This document shows, piece by piece, positions 1 to 7,431 of a stretch of DNA of 64,000 bases (positions are counted from its first letter, which is position 1; every line of letters begins with the position of its first letter). The stretch lies in NCBI GenBank assembly GCA_022842935.1, contig JALHOP010000001.1, positions 1 to 64,000 of the forward strand. The letters run 5' to 3'. The position numbers and the translations under genes were made by a program. The DNA is from Myxococcota bacterium (lineage in GTDB: Bacteria > Myxococcota > XYA12-FULL-58-9 > JALHOP01). The notes beneath the pieces are model-generated. The model made no database searches and was not told where the DNA came from. It saw nothing but the letters and a program-made list of their open reading frames with translations.

Positions 1-206
1 GCGGCGGTGGTGGCGGCTACGGCGGCGGTGGCGGTGGCTACGGCGGCGGTGGCGGCGGCTACGGCGGCGGTGGTGGCGGCGGCGGCTACGGTGGTGGCGG
101 TGGTGGCGGCGGTGGCCGTGGTGGTCGTGGCGGTCGCGGAGGCCGTGGTGATCGCGGCGGTGGCGGCTACGGCGGCGACGACGGTGGCGGCGGCGATCGC
201 TGGTAG
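1..206 (+). CDS. C-terminal Gly-rich tail of a truncated protein (likely RNA-binding)
   Basis: An open frame enters from the left edge and ends at the TAG at 204-206. It encodes about 67 residues made almost only of Gly, with regularly spaced Tyr, then an RGG-like stretch of Gly-Arg-Gly steps, then Asp/Gly and a final Arg-Trp. Gly/Tyr tails followed by RGG boxes are typical of bacterial RRM-type glycine-rich RNA-binding proteins, but the RRM itself would lie outside the window, so the family is inferred. The DNA is a near-perfect tandem of ggcggt-type triplets, prone to slippage. A hairpin terminator follows at 264-306. Confidence 0.6.
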   Translation, partial: GGGGGYGGGGGGYGGGGGGYGGGGGGGGYGGGGGGGGGRGGRGGRGGRGDRGGGGYGGDDGGGGDRW

Positions 207-263
207 TTCGCGCTTGATCGTGTTCGCTGCGTGTATGCGTTAGCGGACACCGCGAAACGAAGA

Positions 264-306
264 AGCCCATGTCTCACGGCCAGTCGCCGTGAGCACATGG
301 GCTTTG
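264..306 (+). terminator. Hairpin terminator after the Gly-rich gene
   Basis: A 9-bp outer stem (agcccatgt with acatgggct) continues into an 8-bp inner stem (ctcacggc with gccgtgag) around a 5-nt loop, with one bulged base. The T run after it is short (ttt), so it may serve both the Gly-rich gene and the opposing gene that ends at 332. Confidence 0.7.
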
Positions 307-331
307 TCGCTTTGGGGGGCTCGGTTGCGGT

Positions 332-763
332 CTAGCGGCTGCGAATAATGTCGCCAATGCCGCGGAAGATGCCGCCAAAGATGTTGCCGACAGTGCCGAC
401 GCCGCGGCTCACCGGATCGGCATGTCCCTGAAACACAGCCTCGATGCCCCGCATCGCTTCGGCGCGGTTACGGGCGTAGTGAAGCTGGGTCTGTAGACCA
501 TCGCGGCGAGCGACGGCGGCGGCATGCCCAGCCGTACCGCGTGTGGCGGTGACGCGACCCTCGGCGCGGTCGAGTTGGAAGTTGAGGTCGCCGACTTCAC
601 GGAGGGCGGACTCGAGGGCGTTCTTGGCGATGACGAGCTCCGAGGGATCGATGGTGCCGTCGTTCAGGGCCTCGGAGACGATCGAACGGCGCTCGGAGAC
701 GTCGAGAACGCCGTCGTTGGCCATTGCTTCATCGACACGAGCTTCAAGTGTTACGCGGTTCAT
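332..763 (-). CDS. Hypothetical helical protein with EF-hand-like Asp motifs
   Basis: This is a 143-residue protein I do not recognise. The start at 763 is chosen because AAGGGGA sits just upstream; a longer frame to 832 has no such signal. The N-terminal third has two similar segments containing NDGVLDVSE and NDGTIDPSE, which resemble short calcium-binding loops with spaced acidic residues. The middle is rich in Ala, Arg and Glu and probably forms coiled helices. The C-terminus is Gly/Ile-rich with a repeated GGIF/GIGD pattern. No signal peptide is visible. It converges on the truncated Gly-rich gene, with a shared hairpin between them. Confidence 0.6.
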   Translation of the reverse strand: MNRVTLEARVDEAMANDGVLDVSERRSIVSEALNDGTIDPSELVIAKNALESALREVGDLNFQLDRAEGRVTATRGTAGHAAAVARRDGLQTQLHYARNRAEAMRGIEAVFQGHADPVSRGVGTVGNIFGGIFRGIGDIIRSR

Positions 764-892
764 TGCGAATACGTTCCCCTTCGCGGGCTGGTCGGCCCGC
801 GACAAATGAGTTGGGTTGGGTGGGATTCGCATTTCTCGGCAGGGGAGGGTGAGGGTTGCGGGAAATCAGGGAGAAGGGGCGGCACTCGGGGC

Positions 893-997
<105 letters not shown>

Positions 998-999
998 TC

Positions 1000-1107
1000 G
1001 GGCTCGGCCTTCGGCCCTCGCTCGTTTGGGGACAATCGGCTCTTGGGCTTTTCGGGCTCGGCCTTCGGCCCTCGCTCATTTGGGGGCAATCGGCTCTCGG
1101 GCTTCTC
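1000..1107. repeat. 54-bp direct repeat, two copies
   Basis: Positions 1000-1053 and 1054-1107 are head-to-tail copies that differ at only a few bases. Each contains ctcggccttcggccctcgct and an internal atcggctct heptamer-like segment, so it seems to have grown out of the adjoining heptamer array. No gene is supported between 764 and 1261. Confidence 0.8.
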
Positions 1108-1170
1108 GGGCCCTCGGGACTTCGCCTTGCCGGTCCGCTATCGCAGTCTCCTGCTGTGCGGCTGGGGTCT

Positions 1171-1251
1171 CCTCCGTTCCGTCCTCGCCATGAGGCCCAT
1201 TCGCCTTCGGCCACCGGGGGTGTGGGCCTCATGGCGAGGCCGGAACGGAGG
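1171..1251 (+). promoter_or_regulatory. Long leader hairpin overlapping the RBS of the first four-helix-bundle gene
   Basis: The arms are 1171-1199 and 1223-1251: 29 bp each, 28 of them complementary. The loop at 1200-1222 is 23 nt. The right arm ends in cggaacggagg, which runs into GGAGGAAAG, the ribosome-binding site of the gene starting at 1262, so folding would bury the Shine-Dalgarno sequence. The loop matches the loop of the hairpin at 1998-2080 at 22 of 23 positions when both are read in gene orientation. Confidence 0.8.
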
Positions 1252-1261
1252 AGGAAAGCTC

Positions 1262-1603
1262 ATGCGGGTTGTGGAGACTGCTATTTATCGGAGGGCGCTC
1301 GAGTTGGTCGAAGTGGGGCATTCCGTCGTTGGGCAGCTGCCCACGGGGTGCGGCTTTCTCGCTGACCAGCTTCGAAGGGCGACGGCATCGGTCGTCCTGA
1401 ACTTCGCCGAGGGCTACGCCAAACCTTCGGTGGCCGAACAACGGCGCTTCTTTGGCATCGCACTCGGCTCAGCCCAAGAGTGCCTCGCAATCTTCGATGT
1501 CGCCCGCGCCCTCGGCGCCATCGCACCCTGTGCACACGCGCGCGGCACCGATATCGCCGACCATCTCTGCCGGATGCTCTGGAAGTTCCGCCGCGCGCGA
1601 TGA
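1262..1603 (+). CDS. Four-helix bundle protein (IVS/S23-like family), copy A
   Basis: This 113-residue protein has the hallmark core of the four-helix-bundle family (TIGR02436 type): LADQLRRATASVVLNFAEG near residues 36-54, then RRFFGIALGSAQE. The family is known from proteins encoded by intervening sequences in 23S rRNA genes and is structurally related to Avd of diversity-generating retroelements. Its biochemical role is poorly known, and nucleic-acid binding is often proposed. The ATG at 1262 follows a strong GGAGGAGGAAAG, which forms the end of the leader hairpin. It converges on paralogue B (1666-1989) with a shared terminator. There is no rRNA or reverse transcriptase nearby, so both classic contexts are absent. 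Confidence 0.85.
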   Translation: MRVVETAIYRRALELVEVGHSVVGQLPTGCGFLADQLRRATASVVLNFAEGYAKPSVAEQRRFFGIALGSAQECLAIFDVARALGAIAPCAHARGTDIADHLCRMLWKFRRAR

Positions 1604-1614
1604 CCCCCCGCGGT

Positions 1615-1656
1615 CTTTCACCCGGCGCCGCCCTCGATGGCGACGCCGGGTGAGAG
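1615..1656. terminator. Bidirectional terminator between the four-helix-bundle genes
   Basis: A 13-bp stem with one mismatch pairs ctttcacccggcg with cgccgggtgagag around a 16-nt loop. It lies midway between the two convergent stop codons (1603 and 1666), so it probably ends both transcripts. Confidence 0.75.
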
Positions 1657-1665
1657 AGCATCGCT

Positions 1666-1989
1666 TTAGCGAAACCGGCCGAGCATCGCGCAGATGTGAT
1701 CGCACTGGTCGCGTAGCGCTGCCGCTTCGGCGGCGACGACGAGCTCGAGAGTGACGGCGACATCCGCGATTGCGGTGACCTCGTAGGCCGAGCCGCGCGC
1801 GGTCGTAAAGAAGCGCTGCCGGTCACGCGCTCCTCGTTTCCCGCAGCCCTCGGCGAAATTGAGCACGATACTCGCCGCCGCCCGCCGGAGCTGCTCGGCA
1901 AGATACGCGGGCAAGGCCCCCGCGAGTTGATTGCTGCCGCGCGCCACCTCGAGCGCCACCGCATAAATACGTGTGTCCAAGAACCTCAT
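1666..1989 (-). CDS. Four-helix bundle protein (IVS/S23-like family), copy B
   Basis: This 107-residue paralogue of copy A shares the N-terminal MR..(E/D)T.IY..ALE pattern and the family core AEQLRRAAASIVLNFAEG, then RQRFF and ARGSAYE. It is diverged from copy A, so this is not a recent duplication. The ATG at 1989 follows GGAGGTAGG, which lies in the inner arm of the leader hairpin at 1998-2080; a longer frame reaches back to 2100 but would translate the hairpin. The pair may act together or compete, which the sequence cannot decide. Avd-like or IVS-like roles are inference. Confidence 0.85.
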   Translation of the reverse strand: MRFLDTRIYAVALEVARGSNQLAGALPAYLAEQLRRAAASIVLNFAEGCGKRGARDRQRFFTTARGSAYEVTAIADVAVTLELVVAAEAAALRDQCDHICAMLGRFR

Positions 1990-1997
1990 ACTTCGCC

Positions 1998-2080
1998 TAC
2001 CTCCGTCGCGGCCTCGTCGTGAGGCCCACACCTCCGGTGGCCGAAGGCGAATGGGCCTCACGGCGAGGTCGCGGCGGAGG
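1998..2080 (-). promoter_or_regulatory. Long leader hairpin overlapping the RBS of the second four-helix-bundle gene
   Basis: Imperfect arms of about 30 nt lie at 1998-2028 and 2052-2080 and enclose a 23-nt loop at 2029-2051. Read on the minus strand, the loop is the same as that of the 1171-1251 hairpin apart from one base (ggag versus gggg). The arm nearest the gene contains the GGAGG ribosome-binding site. The arm sequences have drifted while the loop stayed constant and pairing was kept, which suggests selection on the structure and the loop. Confidence 0.75.
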
Positions 2081-2132
2081 TCGCCGCGAAGGGTCCCCAA
2101 GACCGCCTCAGCGGTCCGCCGCGAAGCGGCAG

Positions 2133-2461
2133 TCGGTCATCGGCTCTCGGTCCTCGGCTCTCGGTCCTCGGCCCTCGGTCATCGGCTCTCGGTCATCGGC
2201 TCTCGGTCATCGGCTCTCGGTCCTCGGCTCTCGGTCATCGGCTCTCGGTCCTCGGCTCTCGGTCCTCGGCTCTCGGTCATCGGCTCTCGGTCCTCGGCTC
2301 TCGGTCATCGGCTCTCGGTCCTCGGCTCTCGGTCCTCGGCTCTCGGTCCTCGGCTCTCGGTCCTCGGCTCTCGGTCCTCGGCTCTCGGTCCTCGGCTCTC
2401 GGTCATCGGCTCTCGGTCATCGGCTCTCGGCTCTCGGTCATCGGCAGTCGCTCATCGGCCT
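2133..2461. repeat. Heptanucleotide tandem array (right), TCGGNNN x47
   Basis: About 47 units run in unbroken 7-bp phase from 2133 to 2461. Most alternate between TCGGCTC and TCGGTCC or TCGGTCA. The last units degenerate (TCGGCAG, TCGCTCA, TCGGCCT) and the array stops at the complement of the uvrB stop codon (2462-2464). Forward frames across it give serine/leucine/arginine-rich repeat peptides and are not credible genes. This is the same unit family as at 893-997 and 32405-32502. Confidence 0.95.
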
Positions 2462-4474
2462 TCACGCTCCCCCCTCCGTCCCCCCAAACGCCAAATAAAC
2501 CTGTTCGAGCTCCTTGATCCGATCCCGCAGCTGCGCCGCCCTCTCAAACTCCAGCGCGTCCGAAGCCTTGTGCATATCCGCCTTGAGCTTCTTCAGGAGG
2601 TCCGGAATCTCCTCCGCCTTCATGTCCCGTCGCGATGACGCGTCATCGACAAGCAGATTGTCCGTCTGCACAGGCGCCATTTCGCGAATGGCTTTGCGAA
2701 TCGTCTGCGGCGTGATCCCGTTTGCCTGATTGAACGCGACCTGCTTCTCGCGACGACGGTTCGTTTCGTCGATGGCGGCGCGCATCGACGCTGTCATCGT
2801 GTCGCCGTAGAGCACGACCCGACCTTCGATGTTGCGGGCCGCGCGGCCAATGGTTTGGATGAGCGACGTGCTGGAGCGCAGGAAGCCCTCCTTGTCCGCG
2901 TCGAGCACGGCAACCAACGCCACCTCCGGCAAATCCAGTCCCTCGCGAAGCAGGTTGATGCCCACCAGCACGTCATAGGTACCAAGACGGAGCTCGCGCA
3001 GGATCTCGATGCGCTCGAGCGTGTTGATGTCCGAGTGCAGGTAGCGAACACGTACGCCTGCTTCGGAGAGGAACTCGGTCAGGTCTTCGGCCATTCGCTT
3101 GGTCAGCGTCGTGACCAGCACGCGCTGCTTCTTTTCGATGGTCTTGCGGATCTCTTCGAGCAGATCGTCGACCTGCGTACTTGCCTTGCGCACCTCGACC
3201 TGCGGATCGACGAGTCCGGTTGGGCGGATGATCTGCTCGACGAGGACGCCTTGTGACTGCTCGAGCTCGTAGTCCGAAGGAGTCGCGGAGACGAACATCG
3301 CGCGATCGACCAAGGCTTCGAACTCGTCGAAGCGGAGTGGACGGTTGTCGAGCGCGCTTGGCAGGCGGAACCCGAAGTTTACCAGCGTCTCTTTGCGTGC
3401 GCGGTCGCCACGGTACATGGCGCCAATCTGCGGCACGGTCTGATGCGATTCGTCGATGACCAACAGAAAATCGTCGGGGAAGTAGTCGATGAGAGTTGGT
3501 GGGGGCTCGCCTGGCTTACGCCCCGTGAGGTGGCGCGAGTAGTTCTCAATCCCGTTGCAGTAGCCGAGCTGCTCGATCATCTCGAGGTCGAAGATGGTGC
3601 GTTGCTCGAGTCGCTGGGCTTCCAAAAGCTTACCGGCGCTGCGTAGAACGTCGAGTCGCTCACGTAGCTCGTTTCGAATCGTGTCCATCGCTCGGTGCCG
3701 CGTCTGGGACGTCGTCACGTAGTGAGTCGACGGATAGATTGCGATCTTCTCGACATCCGCGATCTTCCGGCCGCGAAGAGGATCGATAATCGCGATCTGG
3801 TCGATTTCGTCGCCGAACCACTCGATGCGGATGGCTCGCTCCTCTTCGTGAGCCGGAAACACCTCGAGGACATCGCCACGGACGCGGAAGGTGCCGCGGT
3901 GGAAGTCGATCTGGTTTCGCTCGTACTGAATCTCGGCAAGCTTGCGCAGGACCGCGTCGCGGTCGACGGACTCGCCTTTCTGCACGAACACCAATTGGTC
4001 GTAGTACGCCTCCGCCGACCCGAGACCGTAAATGCAGGACACGCTCGAGACGATGATGACGTCGTTGCGCTCGAGCAGAGCCCGCGTTGCCGAGTGGCGC
4101 ATCCGATCGATGGCTTCGTTGATGCTCGAATCTTTGGCGATGTACGTGTCGGACGACGGTACGTACGCCTCGGGCTGGTAGTAGTCGTAGTACGACACGA
4201 AGTACTCGACCGCATTGTCGGGGAAGAGCTCCTTGAATTCGCCATAGAGCTGCGCTGCCAGGGTCTTGTTGTGCGCGATGACGAGAGTCGGCAGTCCAAG
4301 GCGCGCGGCGACGTTCGCCATCGTGAACGTCTTGCCTGATCCAGTGACACCGAGAAGTGTCTGACGTTTCTCACCGCGCGCGAAACCGGCGACCAATTCT
4401 TCGATAGCGCGGGGCTGATCGCCGCTCGGCGCGAGCTCCGTGCGCAAAACGAAGCGATTTTGTGCTCTCCGCAT
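2462..4474 (-). CDS. uvrB: UvrABC system subunit B, DNA damage recognition helicase
   Basis: At 670 residues it has the family's normal length. UvrB receives damaged DNA from UvrA, verifies the lesion with its beta-hairpin and recruits UvrC for incision. Visible signatures are the Walker A GVTGSGKT at residues 42-49, HNKTLAAQ, the Tyr-rich hairpin [20 protein letters not shown], the DEAD-like [14 protein letters not shown], the helicase block [17 protein letters not shown] with GRAARN, and a C-terminal UVR domain ([11 protein letters not shown]...[11 protein letters not shown]). The ATG at 4474 follows an AGGA. The gene stands alone. Its stop codon directly abuts the 47-unit heptamer array, so its transcript probably runs into the repeats. 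Confidence 0.98.
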   Translation of the reverse strand: MRRAQNRFVLRTELAPSGDQPRAIEELVAGFARGEKRQTLLGVTGSGKTFTMANVAARLGLPTLVIAHNKTLAAQLYGEFKELFPDNAVEYFVSYYDYYQPEAYVPSSDTYIAKDSSINEAIDRMRHSATRALLERNDVIIVSSVSCIYGLGSAEAYYDQLVFVQKGESVDRDAVLRKLAEIQYERNQIDFHRGTFRVRGDVLEVFPAHEEERAIRIEWFGDEIDQIAIIDPLRGRKIADVEKIAIYPSTHYVTTSQTRHRAMDTIRNELRERLDVLRSAGKLLEAQRLEQRTIFDLEMIEQLGYCNGIENYSRHLTGRKPGEPPPTLIDYFPDDFLLVIDESHQTVPQIGAMYRGDRARKETLVNFGFRLPSALDNRPLRFDEFEALVDRAMFVSATPSDYELEQSQGVLVEQIIRPTGLVDPQVEVRKASTQVDDLLEEIRKTIEKKQRVLVTTLTKRMAEDLTEFLSEAGVRVRYLHSDINTLERIEILRELRLGTYDVLVGINLLREGLDLPEVALVAVLDADKEGFLRSSTSLIQTIGRAARNIEGRVVLYGDTMTASMRAAIDETNRRREKQVAFNQANGITPQTIRKAIREMAPVQTDNLLVDDASSRRDMKAEEIPDLLKKLKADMHKASDALEFERAAQLRDRIKELEQVYLAFGGTEGGA

Positions 4475-4573
4475 GTTTTTTTTTCCTAGCGCGTACGCGC
4501 CGCGATCGTCGCGAATCTGACCCGAAAACGGGGTGTCGCTATAGCGGTCAATTATTCATCTGGAGGCTTATTC

Positions 4574-4690
4574 ATGCGGCTTAGAGCTGTCCGCGTTCGC
4601 GGAGATGTCGACTTTTTGGGGTCGCTCGAGCTCTCGGTTTGCTCGCGAAACTGCTGCCACCACCGCGTAAATACGCAAGTAAATCGTTGA
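4574..4690 (+). CDS. Possible 38-residue leader/small ORF
   Basis: An ATG at 4574 is preceded by GGAGG seven bases upstream and opens a 38-codon frame ending at 4690. The peptide is basic in its first 11 residues and has a Cys-Cys-His-His stretch near the end. The stop codon overlaps the -35 box of the next gene's promoter. I do not recognise it; the only support is the ribosome-binding site. The rest of 4475-4752 shows no other gene. Confidence 0.2.
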   Translation: MRLRAVRVRGDVDFLGSLELSVCSRNCCHHRVNTQVNR

Positions 4691-4714
4691 CACCAAATGT
4701 ACGCGCGCTACACT
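4687..4714 (+). promoter_or_regulatory. Sigma-70-like promoter of the Lys-rich miniprotein
   Basis: TTGACA at 4687-4692 and TACACT at 4709-4714 are separated by 16 bp. Transcription would start about 30 bp before the ribosome-binding site of the gene at 4753. Confidence 0.65.
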
Positions 4715-4752
4715 TGACATTGTTTCCCTAACCACCTTCACGGAGGTTGGCA

Positions 4753-4842
4753 ATGGCTACTGCGAAGAAGAAGAAGGCGACGAAGAAGGCGAGCAAGAAG
4801 AAGGCGAAGAAGGCTTCGCGCAAGAAGGCCAAGCGTAAGTAG
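4753..4842 (+). CDS. 29-residue Lys/Ala-rich basic miniprotein
   Basis: The frame begins at an ATG seven bases after CGGAGG and ends at TAG 4840-4842. Of 29 residues, 16 are Lys and 2 Arg; the rest are Ala, Ser, Thr and the initial Met, in a KKA-type repeat such as ATKKASKKKAKKA. It has no acidic or aromatic residues. The composition resembles the tails of histone H1-like, HU-extension and AlgP-like proteins, so nucleic-acid binding is the natural guess. The gene is complete by itself: promoter (4687-4714), strong ribosome-binding site and an intrinsic terminator (4874-4906), which argues that it is really expressed. It could also be a nucleoid or ribosome-associated peptide. Confidence 0.7.
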   Translation: MATAKKKKATKKASKKKAKKASRKKAKRK

Positions 4843-4873
4843 TTTACGCGTGGCTGCTCGTTTCTGAGTAGCG

Positions 4874-4906
4874 AAAGGGCAGCCGGTTGGCTGCCCTTTT
4901 TCTTTT
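4874..4906 (+). terminator. Strong intrinsic terminator after the Lys-rich miniprotein
   Basis: GGGCAGCC and GGCTGCCC form a perfect 8-bp GC-rich stem with a GGTT loop, preceded by AAA and followed by TTTTTCTTTT. Confidence 0.9.
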
Positions 4907-4978
4907 GTGCCTCACGTAGGCCAGCGCGTGTCGTCGCTTGCGCTCTGCTTGGCACCGGGCATCTGCTAACGTGAGGCC

Positions 4979-5866
4979 ATGCGCGTTTTCGTCACAGGCG
5001 GGACGGGGTACATCGGCGCCGCGGTTGCCCGTGCCCTCAAGAGTCGGGGTCATCACGTCACCATCCTCGCGCGTCGCGACGAAGCCGAGATCGCCGCGCG
5101 TGCCGCTGGCTACGACGTCGTCCGAGGTGGTCTCGAGGATGCGTCCGTGCTCGCCAAAGCCGCGCTCGAGGCCGACGCGACCGTGCATACCGCAAGCACC
5201 GGCGATGATCGGCGAGCCGCGGCAGATCTCGCTGGTGTTCGCGCGGTTTTGGGAGCCATGCGCGGTACCGGCAAACGCTTCGTTTACACCGGAGGTTGCT
5301 GGAGCTACGGCAACACAGGCAGCAAACCGGCGGATGAGCTCGCATCGACCGCCGGTGCGACACCACTGTCGGCCTGGCGCAACGCCGTCGAGGGAGAAGT
5401 CGCCGCCGCCGCGGCCCACAACCTGCGTGTCGTCATCATGCGGCCGGCGGTCGTCTACGGCGAGATGGGTGGACTGGTCGGCATGATGGCGCGCGACGCG
5501 AAGAAGCAAGGTGCCCTGCGCTACGTCGGCACTCCCACGACACGGTGGACGTTCGTACACCTGGCTGACCTCGCGGGTCTCTATGCGCATGTCGTCGAGA
5601 GGACCCCTGACGGAGCGACGATCCTCAACGCAGCGAGCGACCAAGTCGTAACTCTCGGCGAGGTCGCGTCGGCGCTTGCCCGAGCGTTGCGCGTCGAACG
5701 CGTCGAGCCTTGGAGCGTTGATGACGCACGCCAAACGCTCGGCGCATTCGCTGATGCGTTGGCTCTCGATCAGAGCGTCAGTGGCAAGAAGGCACGCCAG
5801 ATGTTCAAGTGGTCGCCGACACACCCAGGTGTCATCGCCGACTGCGCTAGCTTCGCGCGACTCTGA
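4979..5866 (+). CDS. NAD(P)-binding epimerase/NmrA-like protein
   Basis: This 295-residue protein begins with a Rossmann fold: GGTGYIG at residues 7-13, a basic residue after the second strand (LAR), and VYTGG at the usual SDR serine strand. It belongs with the extended or atypical short-chain dehydrogenases (NAD-dependent epimerase/dehydratase). The YxxxK catalytic pair is not visible where expected; the segment reads LSAWRNAVEGE, with Trp at the Tyr position. It may therefore bind NAD(P) without normal epimerase chemistry, as NmrA-like sensors do. The ATG at 4979 begins the frame, and the next gene follows with no gap (GTG at 5867). Confidence 0.85.
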   Translation: MRVFVTGGTGYIGAAVARALKSRGHHVTILARRDEAEIAARAAGYDVVRGGLEDASVLAKAALEADATVHTASTGDDRRAAADLAGVRAVLGAMRGTGKRFVYTGGCWSYGNTGSKPADELASTAGATPLSAWRNAVEGEVAAAAAHNLRVVIMRPAVVYGEMGGLVGMMARDAKKQGALRYVGTPTTRWTFVHLADLAGLYAHVVERTPDGATILNAASDQVVTLGEVASALARALRVERVEPWSVDDARQTLGAFADALALDQSVSGKKARQMFKWSPTHPGVIADCASFARL

Positions 5867-7402
5867 GTGAAGCGCTTTTCCTCCACGGTGCTCGTTTTCG
5901 CTGCGGTGTGCGCCTGCAGCTCCGCTGTGCGCGGTCCCAACTTGGGCGATGAGCTTTGTGAAGACTGCGCGCTACCGGATGACGAAGCGCCGAGCCAGGG
6001 CGATGGCGGCGGAGCAGGTGAAGCCGACGCCGGTGGCGATAGCGCCGATTGTCCAGATGACGGCTGGCCCGCCGTGGTGGGGGTCGCACCCAATCAGCCA
6101 ACCATCTCCGAGCCGATGGCGGTACCGCCGTACCTGGTTGAAACCCCAGACCCGCGCTGGCCCCAGTCCCACCTCGTCCGTATCAGCGAACAGCCCGTGT
6201 TCGTCCCGCCGTCGAGTGGAGCTGGATGGAACGTTTTCGGCCCCATCTACTCGGCGCGTCAGCATTGGAATGCCGACAACTCCCTGATGATCGTCACCGC
6301 GGTGGCCGTCGATAGCGCTGGCAACTACCTACCTCACTTCCTCAACACCCAGAATCACCTGCTCGATGGCCGCACGGGGGCTTATTTGCGAGCTTGTCGC
6401 ACCGACGCGAGCTGGGGCTTGCCGGCGCAATGGCGCTGGTCGGTGACCGATGCAGATGCCGTGCTCTACCCCGAGGGTGCGACCATCAGGCGATGGCGCC
6501 CAAGCGATGACACTCTCGACGTCTACAAGTCGTTTGCGCCCGCATACGACCAGGTGAGCCCCACCTGGGGCGGCGGCGTGAACGATCCCAGCGTCGATGG
6601 TCGCTACTGGGCGCTGCCGCTTCGCACGGTTTCGGGCGCCTGGGTCGTCGCCTGCTGGGATGCGTTCGACGACGTCATCACGGGTGAGATCCCCGTGCCG
6701 AGCGAACCGGGGAGCTCGCCGGTCGTCGCTGTCGATATGGCGCGCTCTGGCGCGAGCATCGTCATCTTCTCCACCGCTGACTGGACGTCCGGGTCGACGC
6801 AGGTGAGTCACGGGGTCTCGGTCTGGTCGCGCGACGGGCTTTTGCAGCGCGTGATCGACATCGACGCGCCGCCACCCGACGGCGCGGTCGTCGGCGTTAC
6901 CGCGCACAATTCTCTCGCGCTCGATACGGATGGCGACGATCGACTCGTTTCATTCTTCACCGAAGACGGAATCGAGCGCTGGCTCGTCTCCTACAAGCTC
7001 GCCGACGGGTCACGGCGCGACGAAAGCCCGCGCGGCCTCATGCTCGGGGCTTACTATTTCACCGCTTACGCTTGGAATGATCCGAGCCTGGTCGTCGTCA
7101 GCGACCATCCGGTGAACGAAGCGAATACCGCCTTCAACGGTTTTCCGCTGCGCGGCCACGTCTGGGCTCTCAGGCTCGACGGAGGCAAGGCGGTGCGTCC
7201 ACTCTGCGAAGCCCGCTACAGCCTCGCCGATTTCAGCGCAGCGGATTGGTACCCCTGGACGCCGTGGGCGACGCCAAACCGTGATGGTTCGCAGATCCTG
7301 CTACGCTCCGCGATGGACACCGACTGGTCGGTCGCGGGCGGTGGCAACCCGAGCATGGTGCACGCGTATCTGGTTCGCAGTGCGACCGCCTGCCTACCGT
7401 GA
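5867..7402 (+). CDS. Large putative lipoprotein, beta-propeller-like
   Basis: This 511-residue protein starts at a GTG directly after the previous stop, so it is probably translationally coupled. A short basic/hydrophobic N-terminus leads to VCAC, an acceptable lipobox, then a low-complexity acidic Gly/Asp/Ala linker to about residue 60. The remainder is rich in Trp, Tyr, Gly and Asp with repeated strand-like segments (for example GRTGAYLRAC, DGRYWALPL), as in propeller-like surface proteins. I do not recognise a specific family. It is probably anchored in the outer membrane and faces the periplasm or the outside; this is inferred only from the leader. Confidence 0.65.
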   Translation: MKRFSSTVLVFAAVCACSSAVRGPNLGDELCEDCALPDDEAPSQGDGGGAGEADAGGDSADCPDDGWPAVVGVAPNQPTISEPMAVPPYLVETPDPRWPQSHLVRISEQPVFVPPSSGAGWNVFGPIYSARQHWNADNSLMIVTAVAVDSAGNYLPHFLNTQNHLLDGRTGAYLRACRTDASWGLPAQWRWSVTDADAVLYPEGATIRRWRPSDDTLDVYKSFAPAYDQVSPTWGGGVNDPSVDGRYWALPLRTVSGAWVVACWDAFDDVITGEIPVPSEPGSSPVVAVDMARSGASIVIFSTADWTSGSTQVSHGVSVWSRDGLLQRVIDIDAPPPDGAVVGVTAHNSLALDTDGDDRLVSFFTEDGIERWLVSYKLADGSRRDESPRGLMLGAYYFTAYAWNDPSLVVVSDHPVNEANTAFNGFPLRGHVWALRLDGGKAVRPLCEARYSLADFSAADWYPWTPWATPNRDGSQILLRSAMDTDWSVAGGGNPSMVHAYLVRSATACLP

Positions 7403-7431
7403 CGTCCTAGCCGCGAGGCGATGCGGGCGAG

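Noticed and set aside
1971-2638. Forward frames of 175 and 221 residues over the right heptamer array
   Set aside because: Their Ser/Leu/Arg repeats are translated minisatellite, and the distal part runs antisense to uvrB.
3695-4339. 214-residue forward frame opposite uvrB
   Set aside because: Antisense shadow of conserved uvrB codons with no start signal.
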